DNA of 64,000 nucleotides, from assembly GCA_903921455.1 (NCBI GenBank), contig CAIXPZ010000234.1:62001-126000 (forward strand). Reading direction: 5' to 3'. The DNA comes from an uncultured Verrucomicrobia subdivision 3 bacterium. Its GTDB lineage: Bacteria > Verrucomicrobiota > Verrucomicrobiae > Limisphaerales > UBA11358. Positions 44,254 to 55,200 of this stretch are shown one piece after another. The position numbers and the translations under genes were made by a program. The notes under the pieces are model-generated. The model made no database searches and was not told the origin of the DNA. It saw only the letters and a list, made by a program, of their open reading frames with translations. Every line of letters begins with the position of its first letter. Within the stretch, counting starts at the first letter, position 1.

Positions 44254-46511
44254 AAATTTTCCGCATCATTACTGTAGTATTTTTTCTCGGCGGCGTGGCG
44301 TTTGCCCAGCAAGGGCCGCATCTGGCCTACGTTTATCCGGCGGGCGGAAAGGTCGGCACCTCTTTTCAGATCACCGTGGGCGGACAATTTCTGATGACGG
44401 CTTCCAACGCCTTCATTACCGGCGCCGGCGTGACCGCCACCGTGCTGGATCACCAGCGGCCGATGAATCAAAAGGATTTCAACGAGCTGCGCGACCGGCT
44501 GAAAGAGTTGCAGGATAAATGGCAGGCCACCCGCAAGGGCAGCTCCGGCACCAATGTCTGGACGGGGGCGGACCTGGCGGAGCGGGAACAGCTCCGAGCC
44601 AAAATTCTCAAGAACCCGCCCAACCGCACGGCCAATCCGGCGATGATCGATACGGTGATTATCAAAATTTCCATCGCCGCCGGGGCCGCGCCGGGCGACC
44701 GCGAAATTCGTCTGGCGACGCCGAATGCGCTGTCCAATCCGCTGCGGTTTTGCGTGGGCACGCTGCCGGAAATTTCCAAGTCAGCTGCGAAGGTGGCCAA
44801 TCCCGACTTCGACAAATATATTGAAAAAATCGGCGGCCGGCCCGCGCCGGTCGGCACCCCGAAATATGAGGCGCGGATTTCCCTGCCCGCCGTCATCAAT
44901 GGGCAGATTATGCCCGGGGGTGTGGATCGCTACCGCTTTTCCGCCCGGCGCGGCCAGCAGCTCATCATGGATGCGAGCGCCCGGTCGTTGATTCCCTATC
45001 TTGCCGATGCCGTGCCCGGCTGGTTCGAATCCGTGCTGACGGTTTCCGACGCCAAAGGCCGGGAGCTGGCGAGCGCCGAGCGGTTCCGGTTCCGGCCCGA
45101 CCCGCTGATTCATTTTGAAGTGCCGCGCGACGGCGAATACACCGTGGAGATCCATGACTCGATCTATCGCGGCCGCGAAGATTTTATTTATCGGGTGGCC
45201 ATCGGGGAACTGCCCTTCGTCACGGGTATTTTCCCGCTGGGTGGCCGCGGCGGCCAAAAAACTTCCGTGGCGTTGACCGGCTGGAATTTGCCGGAGAAAT
45301 CCATCGTGCGGGAAAATTCTGAAACCGGCATCGCTGCGCTGACGGGGAATTTTATCAATTCGGTTCCTTTCGCCGTGGATCCGCTGCCGGAATGCTTTGA
45401 GCATCAGCCCAATCATTCCACCGAAACCGCGCAGGCGTTGACGCTGCCCGTCATTGTCAATGGCCGCGTCGGCGTGCCGGGCGAGCGCGCTGTGTTTAAA
45501 TTTTCGGGCCACCGCGGCCAGTCCATCGTTGCGGAAGTTTTTGCGCGGCGGCTCGATTCGCCGCTGGATTCTTTTCTGCGGCTGACGGATGCGGACGGGA
45601 AACAACTCGCGTTCAACGATGATTTTGAGGACAAAGGGTCCGGCCTCAACACGCACCATGCGGATTCCTATCTCACGGCCACGCTGCCGGCGGACGGGAC
45701 CTATTTTCTCCACCTCACCGACATGCAGGGCCAGGGTGGACCGGAGTTTGCCTATCGTTTGCGCCTCAGCGAGCCGCAGCCGGATTTCGCGTTGCGCGTG
45801 GTGCCCTCGAGCCTGAGCCTGCGCGCCGGCCTGAGCGCCCCGCTGACGGTGTTCGCCTTGCGGCGGGACGGTTTTACCAACGCGATTGACCTGGAATTAA
45901 AAGCCGCCCCGGAAGGTTTTTCCCTGAGCGGCTCCCGCGTTGCGGCAGGCCAGGACAAGGCCCAGTTCACCGTGAAAGCGCCGCCGCAATCGCCGGGGAA
46001 AATCACCGCCATGACCATCGAAGGCCATGCCCTGATTGCGGGAAAAACCGTCGCGCACGCGGCCGCGCCGGCCGACGACATGATGCAGGCGTTCATCTAC
46101 CGGCATCTGGTGCCGGCCAAGGAACTGGCCGTCGCGGTGGCGGGACAGCAGCGCTGGTTCCTGCGCGATGCGTTCAAGCTTATCAGCGCCACGCCGGTAA
46201 CCGTTTCGCCCGGCGGGACGACGCGCGTGCGGGTGAGCGCGCCGCCGGGGAATTTTTCCGAGCGGTTCAAGCTGGAATTGTATAACGCGCCGGAAGGGAT
46301 TTCGCTGGCAACGGTTTCCACCATTCCCGCCGGACTGGAACTGGCGTTTCAATGCGATGCCGAAAAAGTGAAGGCCGGGGCCACGGGGAATCTGATTTGT
46401 GATGTCGTGCCGAAAAATCAGGGGGGCACGCCCAAAAAAGGCGGTAAAATGCAGCAACGCAACGCCGTGGCCACGCTGCCGGCGATTCCGTTCACGGTGC
46501 TGGCGAATTAG
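44250..46511 (+). CDS. Large exported protein with pre-peptidase C-terminal (PPC) domains
   Basis: 753 residues with a signal peptide (about 1-18, V-V-F-F-L-G-G-V-A-F-A). It has an early IPT/E-set-like region (Y-V-Y-P-A-G-G-K-V-G-T), and at least two PPC-like beta domains, with G-V-D-R-Y-R-F-S-A-R-R-G-Q-Q-L and A-V-F-K-F-S-G-H-R-G-Q-S-I-V as the marker strands. It probably sits outside the cell and binds polymers or partners. It is translationally coupled to the DUF1501 gene, so the three proteins likely work together. No enzyme motif was found. Confidence 0.8.
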   Translation: MKIFRIITVVFFLGGVAFAQQGPHLAYVYPAGGKVGTSFQITVGGQFLMTASNAFITGAGVTATVLDHQRPMNQKDFNELRDRLKELQDKWQATRKGSSGTNVWTGADLAEREQLRAKILKNPPNRTANPAMIDTVIIKISIAAGAAPGDREIRLATPNALSNPLRFCVGTLPEISKSAAKVANPDFDKYIEKIGGRPAPVGTPKYEARISLPAVINGQIMPGGVDRYRFSARRGQQLIMDASARSLIPYLADAVPGWFESVLTVSDAKGRELASAERFRFRPDPLIHFEVPRDGEYTVEIHDSIYRGREDFIYRVAIGELPFVTGIFPLGGRGGQKTSVALTGWNLPEKSIVRENSETGIAALTGNFINSVPFAVDPLPECFEHQPNHSTETAQALTLPVIVNGRVGVPGERAVFKFSGHRGQSIVAEVFARRLDSPLDSFLRLTDADGKQLAFNDDFEDKGSGLNTHHADSYLTATLPADGTYFLHLTDMQGQGGPEFAYRLRLSEPQPDFALRVVPSSLSLRAGLSAPLTVFALRRDGFTNAIDLELKAAPEGFSLSGSRVAAGQDKAQFTVKAPPQSPGKITAMTIEGHALIAGKTVAHAAAPADDMMQAFIYRHLVPAKELAVAVAGQQRWFLRDAFKLISATPVTVSPGGTTRVRVSAPPGNFSERFKLELYNAPEGISLATVSTIPAGLELAFQCDAEKVKAGATGNLICDVVPKNQGGTPKKGGKMQQRNAVATLPAIPFTVLAN

Positions 46512-46525
46512 CGTGTGGCGTGATC

Positions 46526-49342
46526 TTACTGGGCGGCCGGCGTAGCCAGTTTTTGCAAGGTTGCGATGGTCACCGGCCACTTCGGCCGGAATTGCGGACT
46601 CGCCAGATAATCGAGCAGGCTCGTGCGGAACTGCCGGCGCACCGGGTCGTGGTCCAGGTTGTTTTCCAAATCCACGCTGCAGATGAAGATCTTTCCGGGG
46701 CCGACTTTGGCCTCGAACGCCAGCGCCAGCTTGTGATTCGTCGTCCAGTCATCAATGACCTGCACGCTGGGAATCAGGCCCGCCGGCAATTCGTCCAGAA
46801 TCATCGCCTGAGCGTGGTGGATTAAATACCACCATTGCCAGTTGCTGAAATCATCCGTCGGGAATTCCGCGAACAATGGCTGCCGTGAATCACAAAGAAT
46901 TCCCAGCGTGGTCGGCGGCTGTCGTTTCGTCCACGCCGTGTTCCAGAAAATGCTGCTGAAGCCCAGCTTGACCGGCCGGGTGGGGTCATTCCGGACATTT
47001 TCCGGCGGCACCAGCCACAGCACGGTTCCCCCGGATTTGAGCACTGCCAGCGCGGCGGCATTCAGCTCGTGAAAAATGGTCGCATCCACCGGCGCCTTCG
47101 GCGCGGACTGCGCCGGATAGACCCATACGTCCCAGTCGTTTTGGATGTTGCTCCCGGCCAGGCCCGCCACCAGTTTGTAGCGCGCCGGTGCGGGAAGGTT
47201 TTTCAAGCTGAAATTCGCCGTCCCCAGCTTGATTCCGTTGTCCACCGGCACGTCGCGTTGGTCAAAAATCTGCGACGCCACCACGCGCCCATCGTCCGCC
47301 ACCAGCTTGCAATAGGGCGTCGCGTTCGCGAGCGGGCCCGCGCTGAAGTTGGCCGCTTCCAAATCCGCCGTCAGCGTCTCGTCGGCGGTGAACACGCGTT
47401 TTGGCAATCGCGCCAGCGGCACGACCGCGCCGCTAAATCGCCTGAACTGCCCGGCGGTCACATACCCTTTGTCATCCCAGAACGCGTCGAGCACGCCGAC
47501 GAGCGCGGTGCCCTGGCCGGGGAAATCATGCAGGTCCAGCAGTTCAAAGCCGCCCATGCCCGGCGTGCGCAGGGCGGACTCGATTTCTTCCTTGTAGCAC
47601 AGGGTCTGTAATTTGCCGGACGCAAACAAAAATCGTTCCGCCTCCTCGCCCATGTGGTGCGCGGCGAGCGAATCGCGAAAAATCTCAAAATTTCCCGCCT
47701 TCAAGTAGCCCCGGTATTTTTTAATCTCCGCAAAATTCGGATACACGCACCATTGGCCGATCTCATGGCTGATGACCGGCACGTTGCGCCGGGAAATGTA
47801 GTCTCGGTAATCCGACGTCGTCTCCGGCGGTTTGGCGTTGATGCGCGACTTCATGCCCTCGCCCCAGCCCTGAATGCGCGGGCGCGGCGTCACGTCAAAC
47901 TGGTTTTCCGGCAGCTCCGGCCAGCCGCTCGCGCTCGTCCAGAGCCGGCGCGGATCGGCCGCTTTGAAATGCGCCACGTATTGGGCCAGAAAGGCTTTGT
48001 GATTTTTCCCGCCGGGTTCGTTGCCGTAGGGCATCAGCACCAAGCTCGGATGGTTGCCGTAAGTTTTCAGGATGCGCTCCGTCTCGGCGTAAATCCACGC
48101 GTCCACCGGCTTGCCGTCGCCGAGCGTGGTGCTGTCGTTCGCCCACGAGCACGCCTCGACTTGAAAATAAAATCCCAATTCGTCCGCCGCTTGAAAGGCC
48201 GCTGCCGGCGGGCACCAGGAGTGAAAGCGAATCAGATTCAGCCCGTGCGCCTTGGCGATGCCGATGATGCGCTTCCAGGCAGCCGCGTCCGTCGGCGGAT
48301 GGCCCGTGAGCGGAAATATACAGCACTCCAGCGTGCCGCGAAAAAAGATCTTCCGGCCGTTCACCAGGAATTGCGTGCCCTGCGTCGTGATTTCGCGCAG
48401 GCCAAAACTTGTGCTGCGCGTTGCTTCGCCCAGCTTCGCCGTCAGCTGCCGCACCGCCGGCTGGAATTCGTCCCACAGCGGCGCGTCGTTGCCCAGATAA
48501 ATCTCGCCGGTGAAGCGGCCGCCGTTTGTCGTCCAGTTGACGACGATGGAGTGCGCTATTTTTTCGTCCACATAGAAGATCAGGCCCGCCTCGCCGTCCC
48601 GGCCGGTGGCGTTGCCGATGGTTCCCGTCACCGTCACGGACCGGGTCGCGATGTGCGGATAGACCTGTAAATCCTCGATCCACACCGGCGGCGTGGCGCG
48701 CAGGGAAATGTCCCCGACCACGCCGTTCCAGTTGCCCTGCGTGTGGTCGCTGATGCTGTGGGAATTTTCGCCGATGTCCACGATCCGGCGGTTGTCCACG
48801 CGAATCGTCAGCGTATGCTTGCCGGGCGCCAGCTGGCCCAGGTCGTAATCGTGCGGGGTGCCGAGCGAATTGTTGGTGCCGTAAATCTTCCCGTCCACCC
48901 AGACGCGGGTTTCCCAATGCGGCCGTTCCAGCGTCAGCGTCACGCGCTGCTTTTGCCACGCGTGCGGAATGGTCACCTCGCGTTGAAACCACGTCACCCC
49001 GGCGTAATATTTTTCCGGCGTCAGCCAGAAGGGCAGCTTCACCTTGCCCGGCTGGCGGTATTTTTCAAATTCGGGCGCGGTGAAAAAAGAAGGGTCCACG
49101 ATGCCGCCGGTCCAAACCGTGTTCATCGTGACGTCGTCGCCGATGCCTTGTTCCGGCAGCGAGCCGGGCAGGTGGATGCGGTTGGCCAGTTTCTTCGCCG
49201 CCCAGTTTTCCTGAAGGCCCGCGTCGGCGCGGTCGAGTTGAAAGCGCCATTTTCCATCCAGCGGCAAAACGTCGTCCGCCGGCAGCGCCCGCGCGAGCAG
49301 GCCGGTGGCAGCCAGGGCAGTCAGGACCAATAATCGTTTCAT
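46526..49342 (-). CDS. Exported glycoside hydrolase family 2 enzyme
   Basis: 938 residues from ATG 49342, which gives a signal peptide (L-L-V-L-T-A-L-A-A-T-G-L-L-A). The GH2 sugar-binding domain (W-R-F-Q-L-D, W-F-Q-R-E-V) and immunoglobulin-like domain lead to a TIM barrel. The acid/base Glu lies at about residue 442 (G-N-E-P-G-G) and the nucleophile Glu at about 527 (S-H-E-I-G-Q-W). GH2 enzymes are beta-galactosidases, beta-glucuronidases or beta-mannosidases; the substrate is not readable. It converges with the PPC gene. A long C-terminal extension follows the barrel. Confidence 0.87.
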   Translation of the reverse strand: MKRLLVLTALAATGLLARALPADDVLPLDGKWRFQLDRADAGLQENWAAKKLANRIHLPGSLPEQGIGDDVTMNTVWTGGIVDPSFFTAPEFEKYRQPGKVKLPFWLTPEKYYAGVTWFQREVTIPHAWQKQRVTLTLERPHWETRVWVDGKIYGTNNSLGTPHDYDLGQLAPGKHTLTIRVDNRRIVDIGENSHSISDHTQGNWNGVVGDISLRATPPVWIEDLQVYPHIATRSVTVTGTIGNATGRDGEAGLIFYVDEKIAHSIVVNWTTNGGRFTGEIYLGNDAPLWDEFQPAVRQLTAKLGEATRSTSFGLREITTQGTQFLVNGRKIFFRGTLECCIFPLTGHPPTDAAAWKRIIGIAKAHGLNLIRFHSWCPPAAAFQAADELGFYFQVEACSWANDSTTLGDGKPVDAWIYAETERILKTYGNHPSLVLMPYGNEPGGKNHKAFLAQYVAHFKAADPRRLWTSASGWPELPENQFDVTPRPRIQGWGEGMKSRINAKPPETTSDYRDYISRRNVPVISHEIGQWCVYPNFAEIKKYRGYLKAGNFEIFRDSLAAHHMGEEAERFLFASGKLQTLCYKEEIESALRTPGMGGFELLDLHDFPGQGTALVGVLDAFWDDKGYVTAGQFRRFSGAVVPLARLPKRVFTADETLTADLEAANFSAGPLANATPYCKLVADDGRVVASQIFDQRDVPVDNGIKLGTANFSLKNLPAPARYKLVAGLAGSNIQNDWDVWVYPAQSAPKAPVDATIFHELNAAALAVLKSGGTVLWLVPPENVRNDPTRPVKLGFSSIFWNTAWTKRQPPTTLGILCDSRQPLFAEFPTDDFSNWQWWYLIHHAQAMILDELPAGLIPSVQVIDDWTTNHKLALAFEAKVGPGKIFICSVDLENNLDHDPVRRQFRTSLLDYLASPQFRPKWPVTIATLQKLATPAAQ

Positions 49343-49406
49343 TTGCAATCGCAGTCTAGCCCGCGCCGCCGCGTTCGGAAACAATCATCTGGGGGTGGTT
49401 CCGCCG

Positions 49407-50909
49407 TCAGGGCTGGATGAATTTTCCGACTTCCGCCTGCATCTTTTTCAAGTCGGGCCGGTTGATATACATCATGTGGCCGGCGTCAAATTCGGCGAAG
49501 GTAATGTTTTTCCGGTAAGCCGGCGCCAGTTCCATGTGGCCGACGCTATATCGCATGGTGTCAATCGGGCAGACGAGGTCGCAGCGGCCGCCGAGCACGA
49601 GGACTTTTAAATACGGGTTCTGGTTCATCACGGATGCGAGCCGGTCGCTGGCGTTTGCGTAATTATTCCGCGTGCCGTAATTCCACGGCTGCACGCTGCC
49701 AATCAGTTCATAGGGCAGATCATCTTCAAACTTCAGCTCGTTCCGGACATACGAATTCATCGCTGCCGAGAACGGCCCCATCACCGCCGCGCTGGCGGGG
49801 TCAAAGCCCGCGCCCGGCGCCGCCGCGTCGCCGTCGCGCCCGGTCAGCCGCGCGTCATAGGCGCCGAGAATCAAGCCGTCGTCGTGGAGGAGTTGCTTGC
49901 GAAAGACCGAGCCATCCACGCGCAAATCGTGATTTTCGATGACCGATGCTTTCAAGCCGGTGAGCCGCTCGAGTTCGGCCACGACCTTGGTTCGTTCGTC
50001 CGGCGGTAGCGCCGCGCCCTGCTGCAAGGCCGAGGTGAATTCCCCCTTGGCAAAGGTACGCGCCTCCGCCAGCGCCTTGGTTAAATCCGCCTGCAGATCC
50101 GCGGGTAATTTCTGGTGGAAATGGGCCGCCGCCGTGTAAGCCGGCAAGATCAGCGGATAGGGCAAATCGTTGCCCGGGCCGCCGCCGAGGGTGCCGAAGT
50201 CCAGCACGCCGGAAACCAGGATGAGGCCGTTGAGATACAGTCCGTATCGGCCGCGCAGATAATCCGCCAGGCCGGCGGCGCGGAAGACGCCGTAGCTTTC
50301 GCCGCAGACAAATTTGGGCGCGAGCCAGCGGTCGTGGCGCGTCGTCCAGAGCCGGATGAATTCGCCGACGGAATCCAGGTCTGCCGCGTCGCCGAAAAAC
50401 TGTTCGGCCTTCTCGTCTTTCGCCGGCCGGCTGAAACCGGTTGCCACCGGGTCGATGAACACCAGGTCGCTGGTGTTCAGGATGGAATAGTCATTGTCCA
50501 TCAGCGCGAAGGGCGGTGCGGGCAGCGAGCCGTCCTCGTTCATCTTCACCCGGCGCGGGCCGAGCGCGCCGAGGTGCAGCCAGACCGAGGCGGACCCGGG
50601 GCCGCCGTTGAAGGAAAATGTGACGGGCCGCTGTTTCGTTTCCGGTTTTTCAATCCGCGTGTAGGCGACGTAAAAAACCGACGCGCGCGCGGTGCCGTCC
50701 GGCTTGAGCAGCGGTAGCATGCCGGTCTCGGCCGCGTAGGTGACGCGTTCGCCGGCGATGGTGACGGTGTTCGTCACGCGCACTGGCGCGTGCGAGGCGT
50801 CGGGGATTTGGGCGAGCGCGGCTTTGTCCGGTGCGGCGGGTGCGTTGGTGCCGGCGGCGTGGAGGGGAAGCGCGGCAGCGAGCAGGCACAGGGTAAAAAA
50901 CGTTTTCAT
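49407..50909 (-). CDS. Exported serine carboxypeptidase-like protein, peptidase family S10
   Basis: 500 residues from ATG 50909, with a signal peptide (L-C-L-L-A-A-A-L-P-L-H-A-A). The S10 fold is shown by F-N-G-G-P-G-S-A-S-V-W-L-H-L-G-A-L-G-P, the nucleophile motif C-G-E-S-Y-G, G-R-C-D-L-V-C-P and the catalytic His in F-D-A-G-H-M-M-Y. S10 enzymes trim C-terminal residues; bacterial members are less studied. It is 64 bases upstream of the GH2 gene on the same strand and may be co-transcribed. An in-frame ATG at 50966 would mask the signal peptide. Confidence 0.88.
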   Translation of the reverse strand: MKTFFTLCLLAAALPLHAAGTNAPAAPDKAALAQIPDASHAPVRVTNTVTIAGERVTYAAETGMLPLLKPDGTARASVFYVAYTRIEKPETKQRPVTFSFNGGPGSASVWLHLGALGPRRVKMNEDGSLPAPPFALMDNDYSILNTSDLVFIDPVATGFSRPAKDEKAEQFFGDAADLDSVGEFIRLWTTRHDRWLAPKFVCGESYGVFRAAGLADYLRGRYGLYLNGLILVSGVLDFGTLGGGPGNDLPYPLILPAYTAAAHFHQKLPADLQADLTKALAEARTFAKGEFTSALQQGAALPPDERTKVVAELERLTGLKASVIENHDLRVDGSVFRKQLLHDDGLILGAYDARLTGRDGDAAAPGAGFDPASAAVMGPFSAAMNSYVRNELKFEDDLPYELIGSVQPWNYGTRNNYANASDRLASVMNQNPYLKVLVLGGRCDLVCPIDTMRYSVGHMELAPAYRKNITFAEFDAGHMMYINRPDLKKMQAEVGKFIQP

Positions 50910-51336
50910 GTTATGATGCATTGGTTCAGTTGGACGCAGGTTAGCGGCTCCGCGTTCACACGCCATGGAAATTTTCCGGGGCGCGGTTTTATCGCCTTTG
51001 CCCTTGGCTTATCCCGCCCGGGTTTGGGCCGATATTTAAGCTCCATAAGTTCCCGTTTGTGAATAGCGGTGAAGATTGTGGATAACTTTTTTACGAATTC
51101 CTTGCCCCGCCGATTTCTTTCTGGAAACATCACGGCGGTTTAAGAAGGAGACCAATGCAGCAAAAAATTCAGTATCGGTTTTTTGCGTTTAGTTCTGGCA
51201 TCCGCCAAGGCGAAAGGGAGACGGGACAGGCAGGTTTAGGGGTGTCTCCAGCCATCAATCAGTCGCCGAATTGTCACTATAAGTTTACATTCAACAAGCC
51301 CGATCCGTGCTAAATTTCAACTTCAAATTTAATATC
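50910..51336. other. Gene-poor stretch before pseudopilin 2
   Basis: 427 bases between the S10 peptidase and pseudopilin 2. It holds a candidate 52-codon frame (51155-51313) with a good ribosome site, and a small GGAGAC/GTCTCC hairpin (51217-51249). A 75-codon minus-strand frame (51133-50906) has no coding signs. The first 100 bases show a faint likeness to 61350-61440. Confidence 0.6.
51155..51313 (+). CDS. Candidate short protein (52 residues)
   Basis: A frame from ATG 51155 to TAA 51311-51313, preceded by AAGAAGGAGACCA, the best Shine-Dalgarno-like sequence in this part of the window, though only 4 bases from the start. The product ([20 protein letters not shown] at its start) has no recognisable domain, no membrane segment and three Cys-poor, polar segments. 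It could be a leader peptide for pseudopilin 2, whose start is 23 bases downstream, or a chance frame. Confidence 0.25.
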   Translation: MQQKIQYRFFAFSSGIRQGERETGQAGLGVSPAINQSPNCHYKFTFNKPDPC

Positions 51337-52146
51337 ATGACTAAAGCCAGCGCCTGCCCGACCACTGAAAGCGCCGATGTTTCCCGGCTGCCCCGCCGGC
51401 GCGCTTTTACGCTCATTGAGTTGCTGGTCGTGATCGCCATCATCGCGATTCTCGCGGCGATGCTGCTGCCCGCGCTGTCCGCCGCCAAGAAAAAGGCGCA
51501 GACAATCAAGTGCCTCAACAATCTGAAGCAGTGGGGGCTCGCGTTTCGGATGTATGCGGATGAGAACAGTGACAAGGTTCCCGAGGAGGGGAATACCATC
51601 ATGACCCTCAATAATCCTGCCAATACCTATGCGTGGTATAACGTGGTTTCTGTGACTGTCAACCAGCCGACGCTGGTGAATTTATATATGGCCGGCACGC
51701 CGCCCCTGCCCGGCACTGCCAGCATCTATTCCTGCCCCGGGTGTCCAGACCCGAACAACCCCGCCAGTCCTTACAATTCTCCGCCAAATATGAACAAAGC
51801 CTTCTTCATGTATGGCGAAAACGGGCGCCTCTGCGTCAACGCTGGCGGGGCCCAGACCAAGCTCTCCCAGATTCCAAAGCCATCGGACACCATTTTTATG
51901 GCCGAGGTCGATCCTAATTCGCCCAACAACACTGGCGCCGCCCAGTCCAACGTGATTGGTCGCTATGCCGTGGGCCGCCACGGCAATGGCAAGATGGGAA
52001 ATTTCTCCATGTGCGATGGCAGTGCGCGGGGCGTGCGCACCAATGAATTCATGCGCACCCCCGTGGAATCGAGCGGTGGCGGGCAGAACGAGTGGAATGT
52101 TGAGCGAACGATATACTGGTATCCCTCGGCTTCGACCCCCGACTGA
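51337..52146 (+). CDS. Pseudopilin-like protein (copy 2)
   Basis: 269 residues from ATG 51337. Leader of about 22 residues ending R-R-R-A, then [19 protein letters not shown], the prepilin cleavage site and helix. The C-terminal region has a variant of the H-X9-D-G motif with 11 residues between His and Asp ([14 protein letters not shown]). An earlier in-frame ATG at 51307 would lengthen the leader to about 32 residues. It lies 73 bases before a very large secreted repeat protein and may help display or export it. Confidence 0.83.
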   Translation: MTKASACPTTESADVSRLPRRRAFTLIELLVVIAIIAILAAMLLPALSAAKKKAQTIKCLNNLKQWGLAFRMYADENSDKVPEEGNTIMTLNNPANTYAWYNVVSVTVNQPTLVNLYMAGTPPLPGTASIYSCPGCPDPNNPASPYNSPPNMNKAFFMYGENGRLCVNAGGAQTKLSQIPKPSDTIFMAEVDPNSPNNTGAAQSNVIGRYAVGRHGNGKMGNFSMCDGSARGVRTNEFMRTPVESSGGGQNEWNVERTIYWYPSASTPD

Positions 52147-52219
52147 TCCTTTTGGCGCACCTTCTTTTTTATTAATTTGATCAACCTCTAAAACATAAAC
52201 AACACACGCTAGACACACA

Positions 52220-55200
52220 ATGAACCCGATAAAATCAATCAGAACACTGGCCGCCGCCACGTTTCTTGGCGCCGTCCTCCTCAGCAAGCCCGCCCTGGCT
52301 GCGACACCCTATGTGATGTCTACGGGGAATTATTCGTTGGATTTTGCTGACATTGCTAATTGGCAAACTAACTTCACTGCGGGGATTGGCTCAACCAATT
52401 GGGGCCCTGTTCCAGTGAATGCCAGCGGAACGTTGGGAGATGGGGTTAAAATTACGAGTGCAGCCACTTTCAGCTCAGGTAGTTCTGGTGGTATTCAAAA
52501 AGGCACTGGGAACATTGTGATGCTTTCTACATCCACAGCCAATTCATGCGCTATGGATTTGTATTTAGATTTTACCGGAAGAAATGCCGGGACTGTTAGT
52601 TTTGACGCCGCGGAAATAAATAATTCCACAGGGGATCGCGTGTCTATATTGCAACTGTTTTATACCACCGACGGAACAACTTTCACAGAATTGACGGGAA
52701 CCAGTCTTCCGTTTAACGCAACCAACAACCTCGCCAGAAGTGCGCATATCAGCGTTAGTTTGCCTAGTGGCTTGAGCGGCGCTTCAGGCGTTCGGTTAAG
52801 GTTTTATGAACGCAGCACCACGTTCACCGCTGCCGGAGCCAATGGATCACAGCCAAAAATCAGTATTGATAATGTTGCGGTCACTTCCACTGGCGCAAGT
52901 GGTGCGCCGCCTGTAATCACCAGCATCACCCCGTCCAGCATCACCGCCAACGCCGGTGATACCGCTGCATTCACCGTGGCCTCTACGGGCGACCCCGCAA
53001 CCTATTATTGGTATAAAGCCACCGCCGTCAGCACGAATTTAATTCCCTCTGCCACCGGCACGACGCTGACCCTGACCAATGTTCTGGCGGCAAATACCGC
53101 CGGTTATTTTGTGGTGTTGTCCAACGCCACCCCACCCATGGCGACCAGTTCGGTGGTGACATTAACGGTCATGGATCCATACATTGCTTCCCAGCCGGCC
53201 AACTATAACGGGTTGCTGAATGGCTCGGCCGCTTTCACTGTGGGCATCAAGGGCACGCAGCCGGTCGCCTATCAGTGGTATGTCAAGCCCACGGCGGATG
53301 CGGACTTCTCGGGCATGGCTCCCCTAAGCAATGGGGGCCGGATTATCGGGGCCAATACGAATGTGCTCACCGTCACGAATCTGGCCTTTGCGGACGCCAC
53401 GAATTTGTTTGTCATTGCTTCCAACAGTAGTGGCTCGGTGACAAGTTCGGTGGTCGCCCTCACGGTGTCGAACTCCACGTCGCTGGCTTATTGGAATTTC
53501 AATGGCAGTCCGAACGTCACCAATCCGGCACCCACTTCGGGATTCGGCTCGGCTGCCGTGGTGAATACCCGGGGTTTTACCAATGCAAGCAGCGGCTTGG
53601 ACTTTGACTTTAGCGCTGACCCTCGCTCCTGGGGCACGGACACTTATCCCGCCGTTGGCGCTTCCAACAAGACCGCCGGCGTGCGGTTTAATGTGAGCAC
53701 GCTTGGCGCCAAGAACCTCACCGTCACCTATGATACCCGGGGCAGTGCCACCGGCAGTAAATATGAGCGCCTGCAATACACCACCAACGGTGTTGATTTT
53801 CTGGATTACCCGACCAGCTCTCGTTTCACGAGCGGCACAACTTGGGAATCGCGTGCCTTCAATCTCGCGGGTTTTCCCGGAGTTGCTAACAACACCAATT
53901 TTGCCGCCCGCATCGTGACGGAATTTGAAAGCACCGCCAAGTATGGCGCCACCAACAATGCCCAGTATGTCGGCATCACTTCCAGCTACGCCACCAGCGG
54001 CACGGTGAGTTACGACATCGTCAATTTCGTTGGCGATGCCATTACCAATGCCAATTTGGCCCCGACCATCTCCAGTTTCACCAATGTCATCACCACGGAC
54101 ACCAGTGTTCCCACGGTCCTGAATTTTACCGTGGGTGATGATTCAACTTCTGTCACGGATCTTGTGGTTACCGCCGTTTCTTATGATCAGACGGTTATGC
54201 CTGACGGCAACCTCATCCCAGGTGGTGTTGGCACTAATCGCACGTTGACCCTCACCCCCGTGTCTGGTGGGCTGGGTGTGGCCCCCATTCTGGTTACGGT
54301 GACGGATGGTAATGGCGATCTCACCAAAACGTGGTTTTACGTCACGGTTAATCCGGGCAATCAGCCTCCCACCCTTAGCGGTTTGGTGAACACCAATACC
54401 TTGGGCAATATCACCAATATCTATGCCTTCACCGTCGGCGACGATACCACCCCCGCCGGCAGTCTGACCGTCACGGCAGTTTCGGGCAATTCCACCCTGG
54501 TGCCGAATGATGCCAGCCACCTTTCCGTGGGCGGCAGCGGCAGCAACCGCACCCTCATTGTTTCCTCTGCGGCCGATCAATACGGCACCGCCACCATTAC
54601 CGTAAATGTCAATGACGGCGAGAAGACCACCCCGGCGACTTTTGTCCTGGTGGTTCGCCCCAACACCGTCACGCTGGTGGACGAGGGCTTTGATTATGAT
54701 GCCAGTGGTGCTATCATCAATGTTTCCGCCGGCTATTGGCAGACCCACAGCGGCACTGCCGGCCAGATCCAGGTTGGGTCTGGGGTGGCCACCTTGTCGG
54801 ATGCCAGCAGTGAGGATATCAATGCGCCATTGATTGGCCAGCCCTACAGTTCCACCAACAAACAGGTATTATATTCCAGCTTCACGATGAATTGCACCGT
54901 GTTGCCAACCGCAACGGGCAACTACTTCGCCCACTTCAAGGATAATACTTCCGGCGGTTTTTATGGCCGCGTCTTTGCCTCCACCACTAATGCCGCCCCC
55001 GGAACCTACCGGATCGGCATTGGCAATCAGAGTGCGAATAATACTACTGCTCAAATCGCGCAGGATTTGACGCTTGGGGTCAACTACACCGTGGTTACCC
55101 GTTTGGTCATGACCAACGGTTTCTGCACCATCTGGATAGATCCCACCGACGAATCCTCGCCCAGCATGACTGACACCACCGCCGCCGGTGCGCCCAGTCC

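Noticed and set aside
50906..51133. 75-codon minus-strand frame before the S10 peptidase
   Set aside because: No motif and basic random-like composition; it overlaps the S10 start codon on the same strand.
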